NCBI GenBank assembly: GCA_904395805.1
Contig: CAJFNV010000054.1
Location: forward strand, 20,520-84,519
Length of the DNA: 64,000 bases
Source of the DNA: Candidatus Gallispira edinburgensis
GTDB lineage: Bacteria > Bacillota > Clostridia > Lachnospirales > CAG-274
Direction: 5' to 3'
Made by a program: the position numbers and the translations under genes. Every line of letters begins with the position of its first letter. The first letter of the stretch is position 1. Positions 19,766 to 30,586 of the stretch are shown here, piece by piece. The notes under the pieces are model-generated. The model made no database searches, had not been told where the DNA came from, and saw only the letters and a list, made by a program, of their open reading frames with translations.

Positions 19766-21634
19766 ATGGATTACAATTCAGCAGCTAAAAAGGTAATCGA
19801 AGGCTTGGGCGGAAAGGAAAATATTGTTTCCGCTGCTCACTGTGCAACAAGATTAAGACTTGTTATAGGTGACAATGACAAATGCAACAAGGAGTTTATT
19901 GAAAACATCGACGGTGTCAAGGGTGTTTTCTTTGCCTCAGGTCAGCTTCAGGTCATATTCGGCACAGGTGTTGTAAACAAAGTATATGACGAATTTATAA
20001 AAGAAGCAGGCATAAGCGAAGCAACCAAAGAGGACGTAAAACAGGCAGCAAGCGCAAAGACAAATGTATTTAAGAGAGTTATCAAAGCTTTAGGCGATGT
20101 CTTTGTTCCCATTATACCTGCAATTGTTGCAAGCGGTCTTTTAATGGGACTTCTGGAAGGCTTATGCAATGCCTTTCCCGAAATGGCAAATTCAGGTACA
20201 TATCAGATAATACATCTGTTTTCAAATGCAGCTTTCGTATTTCTTCCTGTTTTAATAGGTATGAGTGCAGCACAGGTATTCGGCGGAAATAAATTCCTGG
20301 GTGCAGTTATAGGTATGATCATGATACATCCGGACCTTATGAATGCATGGAACGTTGCAGGTGCAGATCCCGGCACTATTCCTCAGGCTTCCGTATGGTT
20401 CGGTGCCTACTCAATTAATCTTGTAGGCTATCAGGGACACGTTATCCCTGTTGTTATAGCAGTATGGTTTATGTCAAACCTTGAAAAAAGGCTCCATAAG
20501 ATCGTGCCCGAAATGATAGATCTCTTTGTTACACCCCTTGTAACAGTTCTTGTAACCGGATATCTGACACTTACAATTTTCGGACCTGTATTTTCACTTC
20601 TTGAAAACTATGTTTTAAACGGTGTACAGTATCTTATATCAATACCTTTCGGTATTGGCTCATTTATCGTAGGTGCAGTTTACGCTCCTACAGTTGTGGC
20701 AGGTGTACATCATATGTACAACGCAATTGAAGCAGGTATGATAAGCTCTACAGGGGCAAACACATGGATGCCTATAGCAACAGCAGCAAACGTAGCACAG
20801 GGTGCTGCAGCCCTTGCCCTTGCCTTAAAGACAAGAAACAGAAAGGTAAAATCAATGGCTCTGCCTGCATCTCTTTCAGCATTTTTAGGCATTACCGAAC
20901 CTGCTATATTCGGTGTTAATTTAAGATTTTTCAAGCCTTTTATTGCAGGCTGTATAGGCGGTGCTTTCGGTGCCCTTGTTGCATCCGTATTAAAGGTAAG
21001 CGCCACTGCTTATGGTATTACAGGTGTATTCGGCTTACTTATTACAACTCACTGTATCGTTCAGTATATCATTGTTATGGCAGTTGCCTTTGCCGTTGCA
21101 TTTATAGTATCATGGATATTATTCAAAGACGAAAAAGAAGAAGGGCCTGTTCAGGCAGAAACAGTAACAGAATTCACTCCTGAGCCGGGTACGGTTTATT
21201 CCCCTTTAAAAGGCGAGGCTATAGCTTTAAAGGATGTTAAGGACGAAACATTTGCAGGGGAAGTACTTGGACAGGGAATTGCGGTTATACCCGAAAATGG
21301 CGTTGTTGTTTCTCCCGTAAAGGGAAAGGTTGAAACCCTTTTTGATACAAAACATGCAATAGGTATAACAGCAGATGACGGCACAGAGCTCCTTATACAC
21401 ATTGGCATAAACACAGTTGAGCTTGGAGGAAAATATTACACAGCCTTTGTAAGTGAAGGCGATGAGATCAAAGTCGGACAAAAACTCATTGAATTTGATA
21501 TAAATGAGATCAAAAAAGCAGGCTATGACATTACAACTCCCGTTATTGTAACAAATTCATTTGACTATGAAAGCGTTACAGCAGAAAAAGCAGGAAGTGT
21601 TGACTTTGGCGAAAAGATTTTAACTGTAAGGTGA
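19766..21634 (+). CDS. PTS transporter subunit IIBCA, sucrose/beta-glucoside family
   Basis: IIB HCATRLRL motif, IIC membrane domain, C-terminal IIA (LLIHIGINTVELGG); adjacent to GH32 and fructokinase. Confidence 0.93.
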   Translation: MDYNSAAKKVIEGLGGKENIVSAAHCATRLRLVIGDNDKCNKEFIENIDGVKGVFFASGQLQVIFGTGVVNKVYDEFIKEAGISEATKEDVKQAASAKTNVFKRVIKALGDVFVPIIPAIVASGLLMGLLEGLCNAFPEMANSGTYQIIHLFSNAAFVFLPVLIGMSAAQVFGGNKFLGAVIGMIMIHPDLMNAWNVAGADPGTIPQASVWFGAYSINLVGYQGHVIPVVIAVWFMSNLEKRLHKIVPEMIDLFVTPLVTVLVTGYLTLTIFGPVFSLLENYVLNGVQYLISIPFGIGSFIVGAVYAPTVVAGVHHMYNAIEAGMISSTGANTWMPIATAANVAQGAAALALALKTRNRKVKSMALPASLSAFLGITEPAIFGVNLRFFKPFIAGCIGGAFGALVASVLKVSATAYGITGVFGLLITTHCIVQYIIVMAVAFAVAFIVSWILFKDEKEEGPVQAETVTEFTPEPGTVYSPLKGEAIALKDVKDETFAGEVLGQGIAVIPENGVVVSPVKGKVETLFDTKHAIGITADDGTELLIHIGINTVELGGKYYTAFVSEGDEIKVGQKLIEFDINEIKKAGYDITTPVIVTNSFDYESVTAEKAGSVDFGEKILTVR

Positions 21635-21638
21635 TAAT

Positions 21639-23030
21639 ATGAACAAAAACACCATTCTTAATTCCGTTAAGGAAGCTGAAAAGAATATAGATAAAGTAAA
21701 CAAAGATAATTACAGACAGTGTTTTCATTTAATGCCTCCTGTAGGCTGGCTTAATGACCCTAACGGACTGTGTCAGATCAATGGGGAATACAATGTTTTC
21801 TTTCAGTATTCTCCATTAAGCCCCAAAGGCAGCGGCGGCAGATTCTGGGGATGGTATAAAAGCCGTGATTTGATAAACTGGAAATATGAAGGAGTTCCCC
21901 TTGTAACAGACACCCAATGGGATAAAGACGGGGTGTATTCAGGCTCTGCCCTTGTGGAAGATAATAAAATACACATTTTCTACACAGGCAATGTTAAGCA
22001 CAAGGGTGAATATGACTACATAAACGCAGGAAGAGAGTCAAATACTATATACACAACTCCCGAAAACTGGGAAAAGCAGCTGATTTTTACAAACAGCGAT
22101 TATCCCGAAAGCTATACACAGCATATAAGAGATCCGAAAGTCTGGAAAGAAAACGACAAGTACTACATGGTTCTGGGCGGAAGAAAAAAAGGTGACAAGG
22201 GAGCAGTGCTTTTATACACATCAGATAATATAAGCAGCGGCTGGCATTTTCTCAGGGAAATCACCACTGAAAAGAAATTCGGATATATGTGGGAATGCCC
22301 AGACATATTTAAGCTTGATAACCAGTATTTCCTCTCTCTTTCACCTCAGGGACTGGAACAGGAAGGCTACAAATACCAGAATATATATCAGAGCGGTTAC
22401 TTTTCAATTGACGGAGACTACAGATCGGACTGTGATTTAATTAACTTTACGGAGTGGGATATGGGCTTTGACTTTTATGCCCCCCAGACATTTAAAGACG
22501 AACTGAACAGAAGAATATTAATAGGCTGGGTCGGTATGCCGGATGCTGAATATACAAACCCTACCGTTGAAAGAGGCTGGCAGAACTGTCTGACTGTACC
22601 GAGAGTTCTTGAATATAAGAAGGGTAAAATTTATCAGACTCCCGTACCCGAGATCAACAAGCTGAGAAGAGATGCAGCTGCTCTTAATTCGGGAGATAAA
22701 GTATCCTTGAAAATATGCGATATAATCATTGAAAATATTAATTCCAATAATTTTAAAGCAGATATTAAAGGCGTTCTCTCCATTGAATACAGTAATAATC
22801 TCTTTAAAATCACTCTTGACCAATACGGCAGAAAGGAAAGAGGACTTGTTCTTTCCTCTCTTGACAAAGTAAGGATACTTGCCGACAGTTCCGTTGCCGA
22901 AATATATATAAATGACGGAGAATATGTATTTACAACAATGTATTATAGTGAAGATGATTTTATAAGTATCAATTGTCCTGACAGCAGAATTACACTCTGG
23001 TCTATGGATAAAATGGAGGTCAGATATTAA
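21639..23030 (+). CDS. scrB: Glycoside hydrolase family 32, sucrose-6-phosphate hydrolase
   Basis: HLMPPVGWLNDPNGL, FQYSP, RDPKVW, WECPD motifs of GH32. Confidence 0.95.
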   Translation: MNKNTILNSVKEAEKNIDKVNKDNYRQCFHLMPPVGWLNDPNGLCQINGEYNVFFQYSPLSPKGSGGRFWGWYKSRDLINWKYEGVPLVTDTQWDKDGVYSGSALVEDNKIHIFYTGNVKHKGEYDYINAGRESNTIYTTPENWEKQLIFTNSDYPESYTQHIRDPKVWKENDKYYMVLGGRKKGDKGAVLLYTSDNISSGWHFLREITTEKKFGYMWECPDIFKLDNQYFLSLSPQGLEQEGYKYQNIYQSGYFSIDGDYRSDCDLINFTEWDMGFDFYAPQTFKDELNRRILIGWVGMPDAEYTNPTVERGWQNCLTVPRVLEYKKGKIYQTPVPEINKLRRDAAALNSGDKVSLKICDIIIENINSNNFKADIKGVLSIEYSNNLFKITLDQYGRKERGLVLSSLDKVRILADSSVAEIYINDGEYVFTTMYYSEDDFISINCPDSRITLWSMDKMEVRY

Positions 23031-23989
23031 TGAAAAAGCTTATAGCAATAGGAGAAGCTCTTATAGACTTTATACCGGGTGAAAAATCAAAACCTATTAA
23101 AAACGTATCCGCATTTTATCCCAATGTGGGCGGTGCTCCCGCTAACGTATGCGGAGCATTTACAAAGCTTGGAGGAAAATCCGAAATGATCACTCAGCTT
23201 GGCAATGATCCTTTCGGAGACAAAATAATAGATGAATTTGAAAAATACGGCATAGGTCACAGCTATGTGTCAAGAACAGATAAAGCTAATACATCTCTTG
23301 CCTTTGTTGCACTTAAGGAAAATGGAAACAGAGAATTTTCATTTTACAGAAATCCCGGGGCAGACATGCTCCTTTCACCTGAAAGCATTAAGGAAGAGTG
23401 GTTTGATGAGGGCTACTGCCTCCACTTCTGTTCCGTATCCCTTGGAGATTTTCCTATGAGAGAGGCTCATAAAAAGGCTATAGAAATTGCTCTTAAAAAA
23501 AATATGATCGTAAGCTTTGATCCGAATATAAGACTTCCCCTATGGAAAGACAAAAATAAGCTCAGAGAGGCGGTAATGGAATTTATGCCCCTTGCCCATA
23601 TCGTTAAAATATCCGATGAAGAGATCGAATTTATAACAGGCAAAAAAAATGTATCAGATGCAAAGGACATATTATTCAGAGGCAATACAAAAATAGTTCT
23701 TTATACAAAGGGTGCCGAGGGTGCGGAAGTTTACAGAAAACATGACAACGGATATTCTGCCTGTGAAGATGTTGAAGCTGTTGACACTACAGGAGCAGGA
23801 GATGCTTTTATAGGCTCATTTTTATATAAAATGTACGAAAACAACATTACTGTTGAGAGTCTTAATAAAATTCCTGTTGAAATTCTCTTAAATGCTCTTG
23901 ACTTTTCCAACAGATTTTGTACAATAAGTATAACAAGGAAAGGAGCAATAGCTTCTTATCCCGACAATTTTAAGGAGGTATTAAAATGA
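23030..23989 (+). CDS. scrK: PfkB-family carbohydrate kinase (fructokinase)
   Basis: GEALIDFIPGE, NVGGAPANV, DTTGAGDAFIGSF. Confidence 0.92.
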   Translation: MKKLIAIGEALIDFIPGEKSKPIKNVSAFYPNVGGAPANVCGAFTKLGGKSEMITQLGNDPFGDKIIDEFEKYGIGHSYVSRTDKANTSLAFVALKENGNREFSFYRNPGADMLLSPESIKEEWFDEGYCLHFCSVSLGDFPMREAHKKAIEIALKKNMIVSFDPNIRLPLWKDKNKLREAVMEFMPLAHIVKISDEEIEFITGKKNVSDAKDILFRGNTKIVLYTKGAEGAEVYRKHDNGYSACEDVEAVDTTGAGDAFIGSFLYKMYENNITVESLNKIPVEILLNALDFSNRFCTISITRKGAIASYPDNFKEVLK

Positions 23990-24243
23990 AAGTTATTGAT
24001 TATGTAATTACAGATCCCGTAGGTATTCACGCAAGACCGGCAGGTCAGCTTGCAAAGCTTGCAAAAGAGGTCGAAAGCAAGGTGACCATCGAATTTGATG
24101 ACAAAAGTGCAGATGCCGGCAGACTTCTGGCTGTTATGGGCTTAGGCATTAAATCGGGGGATAAAATGACAGTTAAGATCGAGGGAGCCGACGAGGAGGC
24201 AGCCGCTGTAAAGGTAGAGGAATTTTTAAAGAATAATTTATAA
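23986..24243 (+). CDS. ptsH: Phosphocarrier protein HPr
   Basis: DPVGIHARPAG active-site His15 motif; overlaps the preceding stop codon. Confidence 0.95.
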   Translation: MKVIDYVITDPVGIHARPAGQLAKLAKEVESKVTIEFDDKSADAGRLLAVMGLGIKSGDKMTVKIEGADEEAAAVKVEEFLKNNL

Positions 24244-24256
24244 GGGGGTATCTATA

Positions 24257-25876
24257 ATGGGGGAATTTACAGGTAAAGCCATTGTAAGCGGTATTGCAAT
24301 CGGCAAACTTATGTATTATTCAAAGGATGCACAGCAGGTAAAAAGATATAAGATAAGTGATATCGATGCTGAAAAAGCAAGATATGAAGAAGCAAAAAAT
24401 ACAGCAATTGAACAGCTTAATCAGATCTACGAAAAGGCATTAAAAGAAGTCGGGGAAGTAAATGCCTCTATATTTGAAGTTCACGCCATGATGCTTGAAG
24501 ATGAGGACTATAATGACTCCATAAATAACATAATTGAAAGCCAGCTTGTAAATGCGGAATATGCCGTTGCCTGTACAGGAGATAATTTTTCAAAAATGTT
24601 TTCTGAAATGGAAGATGATTATTTCAGGGCAAGAGCTGCCGATATTAAAGACATTTCAGAAAGAGTTATTTACGTTTTAAAGGGCAGCGGAAGTACATCA
24701 GGACCAAATGAGCCTGTTATACTTATAGCCGAGGACCTGGCACCAAGCGAAACAGTACAGATGGATAAGGACAATCTTTTATCCTTCGTAACAAGACTTG
24801 GTTCCTCCAACTCTCATACTGCAATTCTTGCAAGAAATATGGACATACCTGCTATTATAGGCATTGATATAAAGGAAGAATGGGACGGACTTAACGCCAT
24901 AGTAGACGGATATAACGGAAAGCTTATTGTCGACCCTGACGAGGAAACACTTAACGCCTACATAGAAAAGCAGAAAAAGGATACTGAAGCAAAGGAGCTT
25001 CTTAAGCAGTTTAAGGACAAGGAAGACGTTACCCTTGACGGAAAGCATATCAAACTCTACTGCAATATAGGAAGTGTGTCTGACACAGCCGCTGTACTTA
25101 AGAGCAACGCTCAGGGAATAGGGCTTTTCAGAAGTGAGTTTTTATATCTTGAGAGCAGTGACTATCCGTCAGAGGAAGTACAGTTCCAGGCATACAAGAC
25201 CGTTGCGGAAAATATGGCAGGCAGAAAGGTTATAATAAGGACCCTTGACATAGGAGCCGATAAACAGGCTGATTACTTTGAACTTGGCAAAGAAGACAAT
25301 CCGGCATTAGGCTACAGAGCCATAAGAATATGCCTTGACAGACCTGAGGTATTTAAAACTCAGCTGAGAGCCCTTTTCAGAGCAAGTGCCTTCGGAAACA
25401 TAGCTATTATGTACCCTATGATAATATCTGTTGACGAGGTTTTAAAAATCAAAGCAATTGTAAAGGAAGTAACTGATGAGCTTAAGGAAAAGGGTATCCC
25501 ATTTAAGGAAGATATCGAACAGGGTATTATGATCGAAACTCCGGCAGCAGCTATTATAAGCGACGAGCTTGCCAAAGAGGTTGATTTCTTTAGTATCGGT
25601 ACAAACGATCTGACTCAGTATACCCTTGCTATTGACAGACAGAATGCAAAGCTTGAAAGCATATGTGATACACACCATCCTGCCGTATTGAAGCTTATTG
25701 AAATGGTTGTTAAAAATGCTCATAAAGAAGGTATATGGGCAGGTATATGCGGTGAACTGGGTGCAGACCTTACTCTTACGGAAAGATTTCTTAAGATGGG
25801 CGTTGACGAACTTTCTGTTTCAGCATCAAAGGTTCTTGCAGTAAGAAAGAAGATAAGAGAAACAAAGGCTAATTAA
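24257..25876 (+). CDS. ptsI: PTS enzyme I (phosphoenolpyruvate-protein phosphotransferase)
   Basis: SHTAILARNMDIPAIIG, IGLFRSEFLY, DIGADKQ, FSIGTNDLTQYTLAIDR. Confidence 0.97.
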   Translation: MGEFTGKAIVSGIAIGKLMYYSKDAQQVKRYKISDIDAEKARYEEAKNTAIEQLNQIYEKALKEVGEVNASIFEVHAMMLEDEDYNDSINNIIESQLVNAEYAVACTGDNFSKMFSEMEDDYFRARAADIKDISERVIYVLKGSGSTSGPNEPVILIAEDLAPSETVQMDKDNLLSFVTRLGSSNSHTAILARNMDIPAIIGIDIKEEWDGLNAIVDGYNGKLIVDPDEETLNAYIEKQKKDTEAKELLKQFKDKEDVTLDGKHIKLYCNIGSVSDTAAVLKSNAQGIGLFRSEFLYLESSDYPSEEVQFQAYKTVAENMAGRKVIIRTLDIGADKQADYFELGKEDNPALGYRAIRICLDRPEVFKTQLRALFRASAFGNIAIMYPMIISVDEVLKIKAIVKEVTDELKEKGIPFKEDIEQGIMIETPAAAIISDELAKEVDFFSIGTNDLTQYTLAIDRQNAKLESICDTHHPAVLKLIEMVVKNAHKEGIWAGICGELGADLTLTERFLKMGVDELSVSASKVLAVRKKIRETKAN

Positions 25877-25908
25877 ATTAGCTGCATAAAAGGATATTTA
25901 ATATTAAA

Positions 25909-25930
25909 GGGTGCTGCATTTGCAGCACCC
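25909..25930 (+). terminator. Perfect hairpin downstream of ptsI (poor U-tract)
   Basis: gggtgctgca-tt-tgcagcaccc; no strong T-run. Confidence 0.4.
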
Positions 25931-26014
25931 TCATACTGTCAAAGAGTCCATTTTAGGCTTTTTTTGATCCCCGCAATTTTTTTATTGTCTGTTTTTATAA
26001 CATATACTGTCTCA

Positions 26015-26794
26015 TCAGCTGCCCATTATCATATTTAACTGTTCCTGCAGGTGTGAGTTATAATTTGCCACAACATCGCTTACACCGGCTTCTCCCGCAA
26101 CACTTCCAAGAGCATCATCAATTTCCTTAAGCCTGCTTAAAGCATTAACAAGCTCATCATAGCTCATGCCTGATATACTGTCTGCAATACTATTAAGCTC
26201 GGTTTTAAGCTCGGTATATTCATCACTTGTGTATTCAACAGCATCAATAATACTTACCGTTCCCTGAAGTATCTGTGCATAGGCATCTACTTTTCCAGCC
26301 ATATTGCTGCTTACATCAGCTTTTTCCTGCTCAGAAGCAGAATTGGTGTCATTGCTGTCCATCGCTTTTGAACTTATGTTTACAGTCCTTGTGGTTCCGT
26401 CCCACTCAACATCGTATCCAAAGCCCTCAGACAAAGCTCTCAAAGGGATCATTGTTCTTGAATTTACTATAAGTGCAGGAGAATCAACAGGCACATTTTC
26501 ATTATAAACACCGTCACCTACAATTATGTAATTCTCTCCCACTGTAACTATTGCAATTACATCCCCCTGAGTAAAGCTTGCAGTCTTTGTTTCGGCATCC
26601 CATGCAACATCACAGCCGAGAGCCTCTGCAACAGCTCTTAAAGGCACAAGTGTTCTGCCGTTTTCAATTATGGGCTGCTGATCCATTTCAACCTTAATAC
26701 CGTTTACATTAACGGTAATTTCATCTGCCGCCATAGCCACTGAGGCAAAAGCCATTGTAAGAGCTAAGGCTGATGCAAAAATTCTTTTCTTCAT
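26015..26794 (-). CDS. Secreted copper amine oxidase N-terminal (stalk) domain protein
   Basis: Signal peptide; VNVNGIKVEMDQQPIIENGRTLVPLRAVAEALG... repeated. Confidence 0.85.
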   Translation of the reverse strand: MKKRIFASALALTMAFASVAMAADEITVNVNGIKVEMDQQPIIENGRTLVPLRAVAEALGCDVAWDAETKTASFTQGDVIAIVTVGENYIIVGDGVYNENVPVDSPALIVNSRTMIPLRALSEGFGYDVEWDGTTRTVNISSKAMDSNDTNSASEQEKADVSSNMAGKVDAYAQILQGTVSIIDAVEYTSDEYTELKTELNSIADSISGMSYDELVNALSRLKEIDDALGSVAGEAGVSDVVANYNSHLQEQLNMIMGS

Positions 26795-26834
26795 AAAAAT
26801 ATCAACTCCTTACTTCAAATTCAGCTTAGCTGAT

Positions 26835-26870
26835 TTAAAAAAATAAGCTGCCGCAAAACTGCAGCAGCCA
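26835..26870 (-). terminator. Terminator after tagO-like gene
   Basis: Minus strand GCTGCTGCA-GTTT-TGCGGCAGC followed by TTATTTTTTT. Confidence 0.7.
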
Positions 26871-26878
26871 AGATTTTG

Positions 26879-27913
26879 TTACTGTTTTCTGTCTGTTCTC
26901 TTGCCATACACTGCGATCATTAGTATTATAACAAGCAAAATCATTAAGAGAGCAAGGGTTATCCTGTAATCACCTATAGCTATAACAACAGCTATAAGAC
27001 AGCTTATAGAGCTTAAACCGTAAAGCACCATTACAGCCTGCTGTGAACTAAGTCCCGAATCCACAAGTCTGTGATGAAGGTGTCCCCTGTCCGGAGCCAT
27101 AATAGGCTTGTGATTAATTGCACGCCTTATCATAGCAAAAGTTGTGTCAAGTATAGGAAGTGCCATTGCAAGGACCGAAAGAAGAAGAGCCAGCAATGCA
27201 TAAGTCTTGAACACGCCTATACATGAGGTAACAGCAAGGACATATCCTAAAAATGTTGAGCCTGTGTCACCCATATAAACCTCTGCAGGTGCAAAGTTTC
27301 TTGGAAGAAATCCCAGTGTTGACCCTGCAAGGGTAGCACATATAACTACAGCAAGGGTATTCCCTGACAAAGCACAGAGAATAGTAAGGCATATACTTGC
27401 AATAGTCGTAACACCTGCCGCAAGACCGTCAAGACCGTCTATAAGATTTACTGCATTAATAAGTCCCACAACCCACATTACGGTTATTATACTTGCAAAA
27501 GGCTTTAAATATTGCCACATAGGCCACATTATAAAATCAAGCTTTGTGCCTGTTGCAACCACGATGATCGCAACTATTATCTGGATAAACAGTTTAAACT
27601 TTGCACTAAGCTCATAAATATCATCAAGCATGCCCACAACAACAATAATTACAGCACCTGCAATAAAGCCTACAAATCTCATTGTATGAAATTCTTCAAC
27701 AAAAAAGGACATAACAATAATAGAAGCCATAAAGCCCAGCACAATAGCCAGTCCGCCCATACGGGGCACAGGCTCATTATTCATACCTCTTGAACGAGGG
27801 AAATCTACAGCTTTAAAGCGATATGCCAGCTTTTTAGCCACAGGTGTTGTCAAAAGTGTTATAGCAAAAGCAACAGCAAAAGCTGTCATGCACAAAAGCC
27901 AGGTTTCCGACAT
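26879..27913 (-). CDS. MraY/WecA/TagO-family undecaprenyl-phosphate glycosyl-1-phosphate transferase
   Basis: PVPRMGGLAIVLGF, NAVNLIDGLDGLAAG, YMGDTGSTFLGY, DRGHLHHRL. Confidence 0.92.
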   Translation of the reverse strand: MSETWLLCMTAFAVAFAITLLTTPVAKKLAYRFKAVDFPRSRGMNNEPVPRMGGLAIVLGFMASIIVMSFFVEEFHTMRFVGFIAGAVIIVVVGMLDDIYELSAKFKLFIQIIVAIIVVATGTKLDFIMWPMWQYLKPFASIITVMWVVGLINAVNLIDGLDGLAAGVTTIASICLTILCALSGNTLAVVICATLAGSTLGFLPRNFAPAEVYMGDTGSTFLGYVLAVTSCIGVFKTYALLALLLSVLAMALPILDTTFAMIRRAINHKPIMAPDRGHLHHRLVDSGLSSQQAVMVLYGLSSISCLIAVVIAIGDYRITLALLMILLVIILMIAVYGKRTDRKQ

Positions 27914-27924
27914 AACGATCTCCC

Positions 27925-28548
27925 CTATTTAGTACCAAACATTCTGTCGCCGGCATCACCTAAACCGGGAACAATGTAACCGTCCTCACTTATTGCTCTG
28001 TCAAGAGCTGCTGCATAAACATCTACATCAGGATGATCCTCCTGAAGTCTCTTAACACCGTCAGGTGTACATATAAGACAAATGTACTTGATCTTTTTAA
28101 CATTTCTCTCTTTAAGGAACTGAATAGCTGCTGAAGAAGTACCTCCTGTAGCCATCATAGGCTCAAGTACGAACATTTCAATGTCCTCTCCCTCCGGAAG
28201 CTTGCAGTAATATTCAATAGGCATAAATGTATTGGGATCTCTGTAAAGACCTATATGACCTATTTTAGCATTTGGCATTAAGTCAACTATTCCCTCAACC
28301 ATACCAAGACCGCCTCTTAAAATAGGCACAATACCGATCTCATTGTCAAGTACCTTACACTCAGCCTCTCCGCGGGGAGTTGTTACATTAACTGATTTAA
28401 CTGCCATATCCTTTGTAGCCTCATAAAACAAGAGGGCTGAAATTTCACTTACAAGTTCTCTGAATTCCTTGTTGTTTGTTTCCTTGTTTCTCAGGTGAGC
28501 AAGCTTGCTCTGTACAAGGGGATGCTCTACTATACATAAGTTACTCAT
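27925..28548 (-). CDS. upp: Uracil phosphoribosyltransferase
   Basis: VPILRGGLGMVEG, LEPMMATGGTSSAAI; start chosen at MSNLCIVEHPL with RBS aagggagg. Confidence 0.96.
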   Translation of the reverse strand: MSNLCIVEHPLVQSKLAHLRNKETNNKEFRELVSEISALLFYEATKDMAVKSVNVTTPRGEAECKVLDNEIGIVPILRGGLGMVEGIVDLMPNAKIGHIGLYRDPNTFMPIEYYCKLPEGEDIEMFVLEPMMATGGTSSAAIQFLKERNVKKIKYICLICTPDGVKRLQEDHPDVDVYAAALDRAISEDGYIVPGLGDAGDRMFGTK

Positions 28549-28561
28549 AAAATTACCTCCC

Positions 28562-28990
28562 TTAATCTTCAATCATTTTTATTCTTCTTATATGCCTTTC
28601 ATCATTAGAAAAGTCAGTTTCAAGAAAAGCCTTTACAATTTCAAGGGCAAGTCCCGGACCTATTACCCTTGCACCCATAGCAAGAATATTGGCATCATTA
28701 TGTTCTCTTGTTGCCTTTGCAGAAAAAACATCATGACAAAGAGCAGCTCTTATGCCCCTGACCTTGTTTGCGGCAATTGAAATACCTATACCTGTGCCGC
28801 ATATAATGATACCCTTGTCACATTCACCACCGGCAACAGCATTTGCCACAGCCTTTCCGTATACAGGATAGTCACATGACTCACTTGTGTATGTGCCGAA
28901 ATCCTTATATTCAATATTTTTACTGTCAAGATAATCCATAACTACCTTTTTAAGCTCAAGACCGCCGTGGTCACAACCTAAGCCTATCAT
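28562..28990 (-). CDS. rpiB: Ribose-5-phosphate isomerase B
   Basis: IGLGCDHGGLELK, IICGTGIGISIAANKVRGIRAALCHD. Confidence 0.95.
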   Translation of the reverse strand: MIGLGCDHGGLELKKVVMDYLDSKNIEYKDFGTYTSESCDYPVYGKAVANAVAGGECDKGIIICGTGIGISIAANKVRGIRAALCHDVFSAKATREHNDANILAMGARVIGPGLALEIVKAFLETDFSNDERHIRRIKMIED

Positions 28991-29035
28991 TATAACAGCT
29001 CCCTTCGGTATTTTATTTATTATGCTATTTTCTGT

Positions 29036-30085
29036 TTACACATCTATTATACAATATCCTGCCGCTTTCTTCAACCTGTTCATTATAGCAAGTCCAAGTT
29101 CATCTTCACAAAGTCCTTCTGCAAAAACCTTGTCAATTTTGTGATAATCACATTTTCTCAGCATTTTAAAAAGATTTGCGGCAATTGTCTGTGGTTCTTT
29201 TATGCTGCCTATTACAAGAACCTCACAGTTTTTATACTTATCTTTATTTTCCTCTGTGGCTATAACTCCTATTTTAAATGAACTGTCAACCTCAGAGATA
29301 AGTTCATTTATTTTATGGACCATTTTATCCCTGTCCCCTCTTACAATAACCACATCGGCACTGGGTGAATAGTGAGTATACTTCATTCCCGGAGCTTTTG
29401 GAAGCTCTCCCGCATCAAGCTTTGTAACAACAGCCTTGTCAACATCTACCCTGCCCAGAACTTCCCTCAGCATTTCAAGAGTTATTGATCCGGGACGCAG
29501 CAAACAGGGCACTTCTCCCGTCACATCCACAATAGTTGACTCAAGCCCGAATTCACAGGCTCCCCCATCGATGATCATATCGATTTTGCCGTCTAAGTCA
29601 AATTCCACATGGGAAGCTCTTGTTGGGCTCGGACGTCCTGAAGTGTTTGCACTTGGTGCGGCAATAGGAGTACCGCTTGCCCTGATAAGTGCCTGAGCTA
29701 TTTTATTTTCCGGAAAACGCACCGCAACGGTATCAAGTCCGCCGCTTGTTTCCTTAGGAACAATGTCACTCTTTTTAAAGATCATTGTTAAAGGACCGGG
29801 CCAGAATTCCTTTGCAAGCTTTACAGCCATGTCAGGAATTTCTTTTACAAGCCTTTCAAGCTGTGATATATGTGAAATATGTAGTATAAGAGGGTTGTCG
29901 GAGGGTCTGCCCTTTGCACTGTATATCTTCTTTGATGCAGAAGGGTTAAGACCGTCACCTCCGAGGCCATATACCGTTTCCGTCGGAAATGCCACAAGAC
30001 CGCCTGATTTAATAATTTCAGCGGCCTTGCCAATTACACTATTATCAATATTATCTGAATCAACTTTATAAATCTGAGTTTTCAA
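29036..30085 (-). CDS. L-threonylcarbamoyladenylate synthase (Sua5 type)
   Basis: GGLVAFPTETVYGLGGD, KGRPSDNPLILH, WPGPLTMI, SANTSGRPSPT, C-terminal Sua5 domain. Confidence 0.95.
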   Translation of the reverse strand: MKTQIYKVDSDNIDNSVIGKAAEIIKSGGLVAFPTETVYGLGGDGLNPSASKKIYSAKGRPSDNPLILHISHISQLERLVKEIPDMAVKLAKEFWPGPLTMIFKKSDIVPKETSGGLDTVAVRFPENKIAQALIRASGTPIAAPSANTSGRPSPTRASHVEFDLDGKIDMIIDGGACEFGLESTIVDVTGEVPCLLRPGSITLEMLREVLGRVDVDKAVVTKLDAGELPKAPGMKYTHYSPSADVVIVRGDRDKMVHKINELISEVDSSFKIGVIATEENKDKYKNCEVLVIGSIKEPQTIAANLFKMLRKCDYHKIDKVFAEGLCEDELGLAIMNRLKKAAGYCIIDV

Positions 30086-30586
30086 TTATTTTGCACCACA
30101 ACATTTTTTATACTTCTTGCCGCTACCGCAAGGACAAGGATCATTTCTTCCGATCTTAGGTCCCTGATTAACGATTGTAGTGGACTTCTTCTGTTCCTTA
30201 TAAAGCTTGGTAAGTTCTTCTTCACTGAATATATTCTTCCACTGAGGAAGTGAATATAAATGGTCAGCCTTATACTCTACCATCTTCTTATAAAGTCTTT
30301 CAAAATCTATTTTTATAGTAACCTCTGTATCCTCCTCAAGCTTTTCAAGCTCAAAAGGAGTATCCTGAGTTTCATTTATACCATCAATAAAGCCTACAAT
30401 ATAAGGAGCAGGAACACTGTAAGTTTCTGCAAGTTCCTTTATTGTTCCCTTTAATTCGGTTTTCTTGTTTTCTATAATATCCTCATAAATTTTCTGTTCA
30501 CGTGGGATATAATCATTCCAAAGAGTGTCATTATTTCTGCCGTTTCTGTGATAAGCAGATGCAAGCCACTGTTCGTATAAAGTCAT
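30086..30586 (-). CDS. SEC-C zinc-binding domain protein
   Basis: C-terminal [21 protein letters not shown]. Confidence 0.85.
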   Translation of the reverse strand: MTLYEQWLASAYHRNGRNNDTLWNDYIPREQKIYEDIIENKKTELKGTIKELAETYSVPAPYIVGFIDGINETQDTPFELEKLEEDTEVTIKIDFERLYKKMVEYKADHLYSLPQWKNIFSEEELTKLYKEQKKSTTIVNQGPKIGRNDPCPCGSGKKYKKCCGAK

